Below are positions 19,547 to 29,046 of a DNA stretch of 44,320 nt, in pieces. The first letter of the stretch is position 1. Every line of letters begins with the position of its first letter. The position numbers were made by a program, and so were the translations under genes. The notes under the pieces are model-generated. The model had not been told where the DNA came from. It did not search any database and saw nothing but the letters and a program-made list of their open reading frames with translations. The stretch is from Spirochaetia bacterium (GTDB lineage Bacteria > Spirochaetota > Leptospiria > Turneriellales > JAOUFE01), in NCBI GenBank assembly GCA_029858425.1, contig JAOUFE010000003.1, positions 1 to 44,320 of the forward strand, read 5' to 3'.

Positions 19547-21845
19547 GGAAGTCATAACCCAGCAATATTTTATACCTGTCGTAATACTTGCGGGTGATTT
19601 GTACATATGCGTAAGTTTCATCGGTGGGGATTTTTTCGAAAAAATACTCGGGATCTCCGCCTTCATACCGGTTTTCCCATTGATGGAGCCTGCCCGGTCC
19701 AGCATTATAGGCGATCGCCATTTTCTCAAAACTTCCATCTGAAACCTTGTTCAGCCATGAATAAAAAAATGATCCCAATATTATGGATTGCCCGGGATCA
19801 TACAAATTCATATTTTTCAATTTTAATCCCTTGTTGAGCCATTTGGCCGTTGCCGGCATTATTTGCATAAGCCCCCTGGCGCCGGACGGGCTTGTGGCTC
19901 CAGGATGAAAAGCAGATTCCTGCTTCATCAGGGCATATACGCTTGCCTCCTCAATGCCATACTTTTTGCTTGCGGCAGAAACCTCATCCCGAAATGGAGT
20001 CGGGAAAAGACAATGAGCCGCAAAAGATGAAAGCGTCATTATATCGACCTGTTTTCCGTAGAAACTCATCAGTAGCTTCATGTATGTAAATTTTAAATAC
20101 GCATCATTGGCAATAACGCCGGAATTTAAAAGGATCATATATTTTCTTTCGCTGTTGGTATCAAAGTTTAAATAATCTTCCGCCAGGTTATCATAGCCCA
20201 TGGCCGAGAACAGGGATGCTTTTTTTTCAACCGGCGTCATGGAGTTTACTGTCTCGTGGAGTTTTTTCTCAAATGTAATCCAGAATTTATCTACCCCAAA
20301 ATCATGTCTCTTGTTTTTTTCCTGAAAATACTCCTCCATGACAGATTTTTTATTGAAATTTTCAGCTATCCAGTCCCGCATGAGAGGTTGATTTTCAATG
20401 CCCTTGTTAAAAGCTCCCACCCCGCCTTCCGGCATTAAAGATGACGGAGTGGATAACACATTTATTTTTCGCAGAGCCGAAAAAGCATAAAAGTGTTCCG
20501 GAGAATTAACATAGACCTCTTTGTACATCTCGCGGGATTTTTCCAGTTGACCGTTTTTTTCGTACAGTCTTGCAAGAAAATAGCGGGATCTCCCCCCGAC
20601 GGAGACATTTACTGTCGCATCGCGCAACTCTAAAAGACATTTTATTGCAGAATCCGTATTTGATTTTTCCAGGAACTCAAAGCAAGCCCCAAAAAATACG
20701 CCTTCGGCATATTGAGAATCCCTGTCAAATTTGTTCAGGTATTGTTTGGCCGTCTCCATTCTATCGGGACTTTTAATTTTATCGAGGGCTCGTAATCGAA
20801 TCAGGGAAGGGTATCTCAATTCTGTTTGAGGAATCATCTGCGTTAGCAAAAAAAACTGCCCGTTGGAATAATACCGGTCTCCAAGATCGGTATATAATGC
20901 GTCCCTCTGCGATACGTCCAGCTTGCCTGCATGCTGATTCACCAGTTGAGTGCAGTGCGAAAACTGTCGTATATTGATATCCAGACGACAGTAGTTTTGA
21001 AGAAAGGTGAATATTCCTTTTCCGCTCAAACGCTGCGGATCAATGGATTTCCACATGGCAAGCGATTGGGGAAATTTTTTCTCCAGCCGCAGACCTTCAG
21101 CCCATTGTGTTTTTTTAAAATCGTCAACCTTTGTCAAGAGGGATGGGGAATTTTTACTTAAATATTCTATTTGATGTACACTTTTTATATACGCCCAGGT
21201 GTTGTCCGGAAAATTTAATACATAAAAATAATCATCAAAAGCTTCTTCTGTTTTTCCTGTTGCAAGTTCAAGCCCCCCAAGCTTCAGGTATAATACCGGG
21301 GATTGATAATCGACCAGGATTCTCCGGTACACTTCAATAGCCATAGGGGCATTTAAGCGTCCGATAATTTCAACACGCAGTTCCAGAGATCTTTTCTTCA
21401 AAATGTCATCAATATCTCCAGGAAGCATTTGCAAAACTGTGGAAGCCGACTCTGCGCTCTGGGTAATAAAAAATATCTGCGCTAAAGAAAAAACACAGTC
21501 ATAATATAAAGGCGATCTTCTTATGCCGGATTCCATATATTCAACAATAGTGGAAAGCGAACCACCCGGAGGAAAATCTTTATATTTAAAAGCAGCGCGC
21601 GCGTACCACAATATCGAATCTTTATATTGTTTTTCGTTTTGTAAAATCATGGCCATTAAATAAGATTCCGCATACGCAGGTTCTTTTACAGCCATGATCT
21701 TCTTTTTTAGTTCCACATTGTTCCTGCTGCGAACCAGAAAGTTATAATCTTTCATTAACGCTAAATCTGCTTCGTCAATGTCGTCGGCCAGGATATTGGA
21801 AGAAAGAAAAATACAAACAATTAGAAAGTACAAAAATTTGGTCAT
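19530..21845 (-). CDS. slt: Soluble lytic murein transglycosylase
   Basis: C-terminal SLT domain: YALMKQESAFHPGATSPSGARGLMQIMPATAKWL...AYNAGPGRLHQW; N-terminal TPR-like helices; signal peptide. Confidence 0.92.
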   Translation of the reverse strand: MTKFLYFLIVCIFLSSNILADDIDEADLALMKDYNFLVRSRNNVELKKKIMAVKEPAYAESYLMAMILQNEKQYKDSILWYARAAFKYKDFPPGGSLSTIVEYMESGIRRSPLYYDCVFSLAQIFFITQSAESASTVLQMLPGDIDDILKKRSLELRVEIIGRLNAPMAIEVYRRILVDYQSPVLYLKLGGLELATGKTEEAFDDYFYVLNFPDNTWAYIKSVHQIEYLSKNSPSLLTKVDDFKKTQWAEGLRLEKKFPQSLAMWKSIDPQRLSGKGIFTFLQNYCRLDINIRQFSHCTQLVNQHAGKLDVSQRDALYTDLGDRYYSNGQFFLLTQMIPQTELRYPSLIRLRALDKIKSPDRMETAKQYLNKFDRDSQYAEGVFFGACFEFLEKSNTDSAIKCLLELRDATVNVSVGGRSRYFLARLYEKNGQLEKSREMYKEVYVNSPEHFYAFSALRKINVLSTPSSLMPEGGVGAFNKGIENQPLMRDWIAENFNKKSVMEEYFQEKNKRHDFGVDKFWITFEKKLHETVNSMTPVEKKASLFSAMGYDNLAEDYLNFDTNSERKYMILLNSGVIANDAYLKFTYMKLLMSFYGKQVDIMTLSSFAAHCLFPTPFRDEVSAASKKYGIEEASVYALMKQESAFHPGATSPSGARGLMQIMPATAKWLNKGLKLKNMNLYDPGQSIILGSFFYSWLNKVSDGSFEKMAIAYNAGPGRLHQWENRYEGGDPEYFFEKIPTDETYAYVQITRKYYDRYKILLGYDFPNQPF

Positions 21846-21851
21846 AACTTT

Positions 21852-22250
21852 TTAAACAAGCTTCAAAAACTCCCAAGGCAAACGTACAGGGCGTCCTTTT
21901 TTCAGGCAAATTGCAGTCATCCTGGCGTTTAAAATCAGGGTGTTCCGGGGTAAACCGAATATATCCTGGATAAAAATCATACGGACTTTGTTCTCCAGCA
22001 AAATCCGGCTGCCTATAATAAATTTTTCCGGGCTGCGCAATGAATATATATAATCAATTTCAGAGCGAATCAAAACCGGATCAATTCCGCTTTTGTGCAG
22101 ATCAACAAAATCAATATTCATGGTACGCAAAAAATCATGCCGCGCATGCTCCAGATAGTTTTGGTAAACGGCATTGTTTACAATTCCCTGCATATCACAT
22201 TCGTAATCTCGAACCTGGAGTTCTATAATATGCTGGTATTTATTTTTCAC
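21852..22250 (-). CDS. Acyl-CoA thioesterase, hotdog (4HBT/YbgC-like)
   Basis: RDYECDMQGIVNNAVYQNYLEHARHDFL. The ORF track start (22343) lies in a palindromic repeat; GTG at 22250 fits the domain boundary better. Confidence 0.85.
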   Translation of the reverse strand: MKNKYQHIIELQVRDYECDMQGIVNNAVYQNYLEHARHDFLRTMNIDFVDLHKSGIDPVLIRSEIDYIYSLRSPEKFIIGSRILLENKVRMIFIQDIFGLPRNTLILNARMTAICLKKGRPVRLPWEFLKLV

Positions 22251-22310
22251 ATCTAAAGAAATTCTGCGCGCAACAACCCGTCTACTCTTTTTAAGAGATA
22301 TTTGGATTTG

Positions 22311-22348
22311 AGAGCTTGGGCATGAACGCCAGTTCATGCCCAAGCTCT
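22311..22348. repeat. Nested palindromic element, copy B (outer arms only)
   Basis: GAGCTTGGGCATGAAC-gcca-GTTCATGCCCAAGCTC, perfect 16-bp arms; same arms as copies A and C, no inner hairpin. Confidence 0.85.
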
Positions 22349-22362
22349 TGACGCCCCATTGG

Positions 22363-24064
22363 GGGCCAGGCCGGAACTCGCCAGATTTTTTGAATAATAC
22401 CTGTCATTTTGAAAATTATATAGGAAACCTGAGGTGTATTTGGAGTTTGGCATATGAAAAGAGTTAAGCCATCGATGAAATCACAGGGTATGATGTTTGC
22501 CGAATATTTTATAGATGATCGCCTGCCAGATGACCATGAGGTCTATGTTTTTGATGCATTGGTAGATGAGCATGATTTAAGAGAGATTATAGATTCATAT
22601 AGTAGTGAAGGCGGTAAAGTGTACAATCCGCGCGATATGGCAGCAATTCTTCTCTATGCTTATTCAAAAGGTATCACAAGCAGTTATCGCATCGCTGGGG
22701 AGGTTTGTACAAATCTTGCCTTTATTTATCTGGCGGGCGGCAATCAGATAAGTCGTCGAACGCTGTGCCAATTTCGTCGGAGAAATGCGAGTTTGCTTAA
22801 AAAATTATTTTCCTCAACGGTTCAAAATGCGATTGAGGTTGGCCTGATCGATCCGGATGGTTTATTTGCCATTGATGGGAGCAAATTTGCCGCAGATGCA
22901 AGTAAATCTAAAACAAAGACCAAAAAGGAATGGGTGGATCGGAAGGCAAAAATTGAATCCAGCATTGATCAATTTTTAGACGAGATTGAAGTAAATGACC
23001 TGGCCGAAGAAGGGCTTGAAGAGGAACGATCCCGCAAGTTTAAAGAAGCGATGCAGAAAATAAAAGACCGCAGAGAGAAAAAATTAAGTAAACCGGAGAC
23101 AAGAGAACTCAATCGCGTAGAAAAGCAGGTTTTTGAGCATGAGAAAATTGGAAGACTGCTTAAGCTTCATCCGGATTTGAAAGATGATGAGAATATCAAT
23201 TTAACCGATCCTGAAAGTCGTTTGCAAAAAAATGGTACCGGCGAATTTTTGCAGGGCTATAACGGCCAGATAATTACATCAAATCAGATCATCGTTTCAG
23301 CCGATCTAATACAGGATGAAAATGATCAGTACGCTTTGCAGCCGATGGTACAAAAACTGGAAAAAGAACTGCCAGAGAATGCGCAATTTAAATTTTTAGG
23401 CGACGCAGGTTATAATAGAGGCGAGAATTTAAAATGGTTAGACGGAAAGAAAAATATTGATCCGTATATTTCCATGGCAGATCGTCGCGAGGACAATAAA
23501 ACTGATCTGGAAAAAGCAACCGGCAATGATGCCTTTCAATACGATGAAAATGAAGATCGTTATATTTGTCCGACCGGAGAGCCTTTGGAATTTTTTAGAA
23601 ATCGGGAATCGAAGGGCAAATTATACAAAGATTATCGGGCAGCTATTTCGACGTGCCAGCAATGTCCCGGCCGACACAAATGTTTAAATACCGCCGCCGA
23701 TTTGAAAGCGGGCGCAAAAATAATCGCAGACGATGGAACGCTGGTTTTTCGCAAAGCAATGCGTGAAAAGATGGCCTTGCCTGAATCAAAAATCATTTAC
23801 GCTGAGCGAGCTGTCGAACCAGAACCTGTTTTTGGCCACATAAAATTCAATTTGGGGATCCGGCGATTCAGAATGCGGGGGTTTTCGGCTGTTAAAGGCG
23901 AATTTCTACTAATAAGCGCGGCAGTAAATCTCTCAAAGTTAGTCAGATTCAAGCAAAGGCTAACAATCCATACGATTTGATCAGAAAACCAATTCCACTC
24001 AACCATCCCCGGATGAAAATCTGTACCATGACACCTCGTGCGACCTGAAGTTCCGGCCTGGCCT
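22363..24064 (+). mobile_element. IS1182-family-like insertion sequence
   Basis: Terminal inverted repeats [G/A]GGCCAGGCCGGAACT (22363-22378 / 24049-24064) around one transposase; CATTGG on both sides (22357-22362, 24065-24070). Confidence 0.8.
22454..23980 (+). CDS. IS1182-like DDE transposase, intact
   Basis: RPSMKS..MMFAEYFIDDRLPDDHEVYVFDALVDEHDL; YNPRDMAAILLYAYSKGITSSYRIA; AIDGSKFAADAS; FLGDAGYNRGEN; FGHIKFNLGIRRFRMRG; DUF4372/4277-like cysteine motif CQQCPGRHKC. Confidence 0.88.
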   Translation: MKRVKPSMKSQGMMFAEYFIDDRLPDDHEVYVFDALVDEHDLREIIDSYSSEGGKVYNPRDMAAILLYAYSKGITSSYRIAGEVCTNLAFIYLAGGNQISRRTLCQFRRRNASLLKKLFSSTVQNAIEVGLIDPDGLFAIDGSKFAADASKSKTKTKKEWVDRKAKIESSIDQFLDEIEVNDLAEEGLEEERSRKFKEAMQKIKDRREKKLSKPETRELNRVEKQVFEHEKIGRLLKLHPDLKDDENINLTDPESRLQKNGTGEFLQGYNGQIITSNQIIVSADLIQDENDQYALQPMVQKLEKELPENAQFKFLGDAGYNRGENLKWLDGKKNIDPYISMADRREDNKTDLEKATGNDAFQYDENEDRYICPTGEPLEFFRNRESKGKLYKDYRAAISTCQQCPGRHKCLNTAADLKAGAKIIADDGTLVFRKAMREKMALPESKIIYAERAVEPEPVFGHIKFNLGIRRFRMRGFSAVKGEFLLISAAVNLSKLVRFKQRLTIHTI

Positions 24065-24143
24065 CATTGGAGACTTTATGAAGAAAAAATTGTTCTTGAT
24101 CTGGAGGGAAGAAAAAAAATTATGTGTCAGAGAAGAGGATGCA

Positions 24144-24902
24144 ATGCCACGAAGACCGATACTTGCCGCAAACTGGAAAATGAACCTGACCTCCAATCAG
24201 TCCAAATTACTGGTGGACAGTATTTTGAACAATCTGGGCGCCCCGGTCAACTGTGAAATCATTCTTTTTCCATCTTTTTTACACATACCCATGATTGCTG
24301 AAAAAATTGCTGGCAAAAATATTGGCATTGGCGGTCAAAACCTTTACTTTGAAGAAAAGGGAGCCTATACCGGGGAAATAGCCGCTTTTCAACTGGTAGA
24401 CAGCGGCTGCACTCATGTTCTAATTGGGCATTCGGAAAGACGACACTACTTTCATGAAAACTATGAAACCGTAAATAAAAAAGTTCTGCGGGCGTTGTCT
24501 GCAGGTTTAAAGGTCATGCTTTGTGTGGGAGAATCTCTTGAAGAACGCGAAAACAATGTGACTGAAATGGTCGTTGTCGATCAAATTGAAAGCGCCATGC
24601 AAAATATCTCGCATAAAGATATGAACGATATTTCCATTGCATATGAACCTATCTGGGCCATTGGAACGGGCAGAATTGCCACTCCCGATGATGCGGCGCA
24701 TGTTCACCAGATAATTAGAAAAGCTCTGGGAAGAATATTCGACAAAGAAATTGCATCAAAAATTTGTATTCTATATGGCGGCTCGGTAAAACCAGACAAT
24801 ATTAAGGAAGTAATGGCTGAGGAAGATATTGACGGCGTGCTTGTTGGGGGAGCCAGCTTAAAAACCGATTCTCTTCTGGAACTAATGAGATTTTTAAATT
24901 AA
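24144..24902 (+). CDS. tpiA: Triosephosphate isomerase
   Basis: ILAANWKMNLTS, LIGHSERRHYFHE, IAYEPIWAIGTGR, ILYGGSVKPDN, LVGGASLK. Start at ATG 24144 rather than 24078. Confidence 0.96.
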   Translation: MPRRPILAANWKMNLTSNQSKLLVDSILNNLGAPVNCEIILFPSFLHIPMIAEKIAGKNIGIGGQNLYFEEKGAYTGEIAAFQLVDSGCTHVLIGHSERRHYFHENYETVNKKVLRALSAGLKVMLCVGESLEERENNVTEMVVVDQIESAMQNISHKDMNDISIAYEPIWAIGTGRIATPDDAAHVHQIIRKALGRIFDKEIASKICILYGGSVKPDNIKEVMAEEDIDGVLVGGASLKTDSLLELMRFLN

Positions 24903-25023
24903 TCGGTATAATTTGTTCTTTTAAAATTTAGCTCAAATGTGATTCCTTTGATTTCATATTCAACATGATCCCGGACTGGAACTCAAAAATCAGCCTTATC
25001 ATTGGTATAAATAACCGTTTTTT

Positions 25024-25127
25024 GGGGATGTCTAAAAAGAAAAAATATCACCACGTAAAACATATGAGACAGGGAAACACGTAGATTAAAATATAGATAA
25101 TCTATTCTTTATATTCTCCGTGCCCTG
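25024..25127. repeat. Dispersed palindromic repeat, copy 2 of the 8550 family
   Basis: GGGGATGTCTAAAAAGAAAAAATATCACCAC matches the reverse complement of 8665-8698 nearly base for base; opposite end has CTCCGTGCCC. Confidence 0.65.
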
Positions 25128-25153
25128 GTAAAATTAAATTTAAGGAGTTCGCA

Positions 25154-25648
25154 ATGAAAAAAACAATTTTGATATTTACTGCTCTGGTTATCTTACAGAC
25201 AGGATGCAAGGGAAAATCACCAGGTTATGACGAGCGCATGGGCGATATGGCAGGCGACGCAAAACTTGCAGAAAACAATGTTACAAAGCTAATCAGAGTA
25301 GACGACCTTCATGTGGCGTTTGACTTTATGGCGATGCCCTACCACATGCAGATGATGAAACTCATGCACGCCGACATGAAATACGAAGAGGGAGCCACCC
25401 ACGGCCTTATGGTAACGGTAATGGATTACCAGACCAAGAAAATTCTCAAAGATGCGCAGGTCTCGCTGACCATTACGGCTCCCGACGGCAAGGTAACGCA
25501 GCATGAAACGGAAATCATGCACGGCGCGGGAATGCACCATTATGCCGTTCATCTCAAGGCAGCAGAGCGCGGAAATTATTTAATCAGCGCGCAGATCAAG
25601 CACAATGGGAAAACGTATAACGCCAAAACGGAGTTTACCACCAGGTAA
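25154..25648 (+). CDS. Met/His-rich hypothetical lipoprotein (possible metal-binding)
   Basis: Signal peptide with lipobox-like LQTGC; FMAMPYHMQMMKLMHADM and EIMHGAGMHHYAVHL segments; Ig-like C-terminus. Confidence 0.75.
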   Translation: MKKTILIFTALVILQTGCKGKSPGYDERMGDMAGDAKLAENNVTKLIRVDDLHVAFDFMAMPYHMQMMKLMHADMKYEEGATHGLMVTVMDYQTKKILKDAQVSLTITAPDGKVTQHETEIMHGAGMHHYAVHLKAAERGNYLISAQIKHNGKTYNAKTEFTTR

Positions 25649-25768
25649 CCTTGAAGGTGTTTCAAGTCTTGCTTTTTAAAAGTTTTTTGGAAATATGGCT
25701 ACGCGGAGTTTATTAAACGACTCTCAAGATTTTTTGCCTTTTCCTCAATAATCCTCTACAATGGGTGC

Positions 25769-25976
25769 ATGAAACGTACAAATCTTGTGCTTGAGGATAA
25801 ATTGTTGCCAGAAGCTTTGAAGGTATCGGGCAGCCGACCTATTCGGCGGCAGTTCATGAAGCTCTTGAAGAATATTGTCGGTTGCCTCGTGTTCAGGAAA
25901 TTTACAAATTAAAAGATCTGGCATACGGAAAGAGGATCTGGCCGAAATACGCGCATTTCACAGCATCCTGACGTGA
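25769..25976 (+). pseudogene. Decayed VapB-type (MRTN-L family) antitoxin
   Basis: Frames give MKRTNLVLEDKLLPEALKVSGS | PTYSAAVHEALEEYCRLPRVQEIYKLKDLAYG | EDLAEIR, the canonical VapB layout split by two frame changes. Confidence 0.7.
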
Positions 25977-26060
25977 ACATCGAAGTTCTTGCCCAGGCAT
26001 CTGACAACAGTATGAAAACAGTTGATTGACATAATATTCTAATATTTATATGTGGAATCC

Positions 26061-26690
26061 ATGAATTATAAAGAGCACTGGGAAAAAGTCTATACAGAAA
26101 AAAAACCAGATGAAGTCAGTTGGTTTCAGGAGCATCCCAAAACCTCCCTTGAACTAATATATTCCCTAAATGTAGATAAAAAAGCAAAAATTATAGACGT
26201 GGGCGGCGGCGATTCGCTGCTTGCAGATCATTTGCTGGATAATGGTTTTGAAAATATTACCGTTCTGGATATTTCAGGACATGCGATTGAACGAGCCAAA
26301 AAACGTCTTGGAGGCAACGCATTTAAAGTTACCTGGATTGAAAGCAATGTTCTGGATTTTAAACCGGAGCAAAAATTTGATCTATGGCATGATCGCGCTG
26401 CTTTTCATTTTTTGACAAAGCAGGAAGAAATTGACAAATATATTGAAGAGTGCCACAGATTTTTAAGTCCGCAGGGATTATTAATTCTCGGAACATTTTC
26501 TGACAGCGGCCCGGAAAAATGCAGCGGACTGGAAGTCCATCGCTATTCCGAAGAAAAACTCTCTGGTAGATTTAAAAATTATTTTGATAAAATCCGGTGT
26601 CTACATGAAAATCATGAAACCCCTTCGCACAAAATACAAAATTTTTTATTTTGCAGTTTTCGTCACATTTCCGTTGCAGGGGCAGTCTAA
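26061..26690 (+). CDS. Class I SAM-dependent methyltransferase
   Basis: MNYKEHWEKVYTEKKPDEVSWFQEHP; IIDVGGGDSLLADHLLDNG; VLDIS; DLWHDRAAFHFL. Confidence 0.88.
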   Translation: MNYKEHWEKVYTEKKPDEVSWFQEHPKTSLELIYSLNVDKKAKIIDVGGGDSLLADHLLDNGFENITVLDISGHAIERAKKRLGGNAFKVTWIESNVLDFKPEQKFDLWHDRAAFHFLTKQEEIDKYIEECHRFLSPQGLLILGTFSDSGPEKCSGLEVHRYSEEKLSGRFKNYFDKIRCLHENHETPSHKIQNFLFCSFRHISVAGAV

Positions 26691-28726
26691 GCGGTTTCAG
26701 AGCCTTTTATTTCTACAATTCTCAATTGATATTTCTCAATACCCCTGAAATAATTTATTTGCGGTTCGGCAATAATTTTCAGCAATTCAAATTCCTGCAA
26801 ATTGTGTATTTCTTTGCCGAAGTTAAACCATACGGCTTCGATCAGTGTATTTTTTATTCCCGAAAAAGCAATTCGAGCATGATTCTTGTCTTTACCCATC
26901 GTTTTGTACGACATGGCTGCGGTAGGCTCAATTAAAAGACGCGGTCTTGGATTGCCGTTTCCGTAAGGCGCAAATATCTGTAACTCTTTCCACAATGAAG
27001 GGTAAAGGTCACAATCCCTGATTTCGATTACGGGAAAATCCTGAATATTACCTGAACGTTTGCTTTTGTTTTGGAGCAGCTCCCCCGATTTATCGATAAA
27101 TTTCTTAATAAAATCATCTTTTTTTTCATGTTCCAATGAAAAACCGGCCGCCTGAATATGGCCTCCAAATTGAACAAACCACGACGATAGCTCGGTTATA
27201 ATTTGCAGCACATTTTCATTTTGATACGATCTGACGGAACCTCTCAAATATTGGCCATCATTGACCAGCACCAGAGCCGGTTTTTCGTATTTTTCGGCCA
27301 ACTTGCTTGCGACAATCCCGGAAATCCCCCGGTGAATATCGGCGTGGTAACCAACTACTACGCTTTGATGAGGCTGGGATTTTATGGCATCTTCGAGAAG
27401 CAACAAGCTGCTTCTCGATAAGGCTTTTCGCTTTTCGTTTTCCTCTTTGAGTAAAAATGCATGCCTTGCACACTCCAAAGGATCTTTGTGAATCAAGGTA
27501 TTTAGCGCCAGTTTTGCCTGCCCCATTCGACCGGCAGCATTTATCGCCGGACCAAGGCTAAAGGCCAAATCTACTTCATTGATGGCAGTCCCGGAGAGAT
27601 CCATGACCTTTAGCAATTCCTTGATGCCATAAGTTAATCCTGATTTATCGTCGTTTAATACGGATAATCCTTCTGAAACAAGAATGCGGTTATCATCGGT
27701 CAGCAACATGGAGTCGGCAATGGTTCCTATGGCAGCCATGGGTAAATATGGCTTGATTTTATAATGGATTTTTTTCATTTTTATATTTTGGTATATAAAA
27801 AATTTTTCAATCATGGTGAGAGCCGACGGATATTTCTGTAGAAACAAGTCGACCTTTAAAAGACGTAAATTTTGGGCGCATTCTTCATTCCATAGTTTCA
27901 AAAAGCTATGTCCCTCCCCTTCAGAATATCCTGAATCGAATATTTTATCATATTGATCTCCGGAAACAGAGACTCCATTTTTAATAAAATAATCCGAATC
28001 GGCGCGAATTAAAACAGTTTTGTTATATTCCTCCGTAAAGGAATACGTTATGGCATATGCAAAAAGATAGGCAAGGCCTGATGTGCACATATTCCTTCGA
28101 GAATCATTGTGGGGCAGCATACAGGGATTTATAAAAGAATTTACCGCCGGATAATTTTCTTTATCTTCCGGAATGGAATGATGGTCAATGATGATAATTT
28201 TTAGATTTGGATGAACCGATTTTATGTAATCAAAGGAATCCTTGTTTGATGATCCATTATCAAGGGTGATTAGTACATCCGGAGTTTCTGCCAAAATTCT
28301 GTTGGCAACTTCCCGCGTAATACCATATTTGTCCTCAACGTCGGGAACCATAACCTTGATATGATCCTCCAAAACGCCCATTTTATCCCGCAGAAATAAA
28401 AATAAAATCGAAGATGAGCAAATGCCATCGGCATCCCGATCGCCATAAATCAACAGTTTCCTGTTCTGTCTGTTATGGAAAAAATCCTGTATAATTTCAA
28501 TAGCTTCATACATCCCCGAAAGATCAAAGGGGGACTTAATCAGGAAAAGATAAGGGAAAATATATTTCAGGTTTTTTTGAGTTACCTGAGTGTCCGTACG
28601 TTCCGAATGAATATTTGATTCAACCTGTAATTCGTTCCATTTCTGATAAATATATCGCTGAAATTCTGAAGGGGTATCCGTTAACAATTCAAGGTCTGAA
28701 AGAAAATCGGAAAAAGCAGAATCCAT
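26687..28726 (-). CDS. recJ: Single-stranded-DNA-specific exonuclease RecJ (DHH family)
   Basis: LIYGDRDADGICSSSIL, VLITLDNGSSN, IIIDHHSIPE, GPAINAAGRMGQA, GGHIQAAGFSL. Confidence 0.92.
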   Translation of the reverse strand: MDSAFSDFLSDLELLTDTPSEFQRYIYQKWNELQVESNIHSERTDTQVTQKNLKYIFPYLFLIKSPFDLSGMYEAIEIIQDFFHNRQNRKLLIYGDRDADGICSSSILFLFLRDKMGVLEDHIKVMVPDVEDKYGITREVANRILAETPDVLITLDNGSSNKDSFDYIKSVHPNLKIIIIDHHSIPEDKENYPAVNSFINPCMLPHNDSRRNMCTSGLAYLFAYAITYSFTEEYNKTVLIRADSDYFIKNGVSVSGDQYDKIFDSGYSEGEGHSFLKLWNEECAQNLRLLKVDLFLQKYPSALTMIEKFFIYQNIKMKKIHYKIKPYLPMAAIGTIADSMLLTDDNRILVSEGLSVLNDDKSGLTYGIKELLKVMDLSGTAINEVDLAFSLGPAINAAGRMGQAKLALNTLIHKDPLECARHAFLLKEENEKRKALSRSSLLLLEDAIKSQPHQSVVVGYHADIHRGISGIVASKLAEKYEKPALVLVNDGQYLRGSVRSYQNENVLQIITELSSWFVQFGGHIQAAGFSLEHEKKDDFIKKFIDKSGELLQNKSKRSGNIQDFPVIEIRDCDLYPSLWKELQIFAPYGNGNPRPRLLIEPTAAMSYKTMGKDKNHARIAFSGIKNTLIEAVWFNFGKEIHNLQEFELLKIIAEPQINYFRGIEKYQLRIVEIKGSETA

Positions 28727-28727
28727 T

Positions 28728-29036
28728 TTAGCTCATTATTGTAGTGCCGTTATGAACTCCGCCCCGGTCAACCTGAAGTTGCTTGCAATGAATATCGCCA
28801 AATATTTTTCCACTATTTTGTATGGTAACCAGTTCACAGTTGAGATTTCCGTATATTTCGCCCTTTAATGAAACCTGCCTGACCTGGATATCTCCTTTCA
28901 GATAGCCTCCGACATTAACCGACAAGGCTCCGTCGCTGACTATTTTTCCTTCTACCTTGCCGCTTATATCAACGCGACCTTCATAATAAATTTCACCCCG
29001 GAAGGCGATATCTTCGGTAATTTCTGATGTATCCAT
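28728..29036 (-). CDS. Bactofilin (polymer-forming cytoskeletal protein)
   Basis: AFRGEIYYEGRVDISGKVEGKIVSDGALSVNVGGYLKGDIQVRQVSLKGEIYGNL beta-helical repeats. Confidence 0.9.
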   Translation of the reverse strand: MDTSEITEDIAFRGEIYYEGRVDISGKVEGKIVSDGALSVNVGGYLKGDIQVRQVSLKGEIYGNLNCELVTIQNSGKIFGDIHCKQLQVDRGGVHNGTTIMS

Positions 29037-29046
29037 ATTTTTTCTT

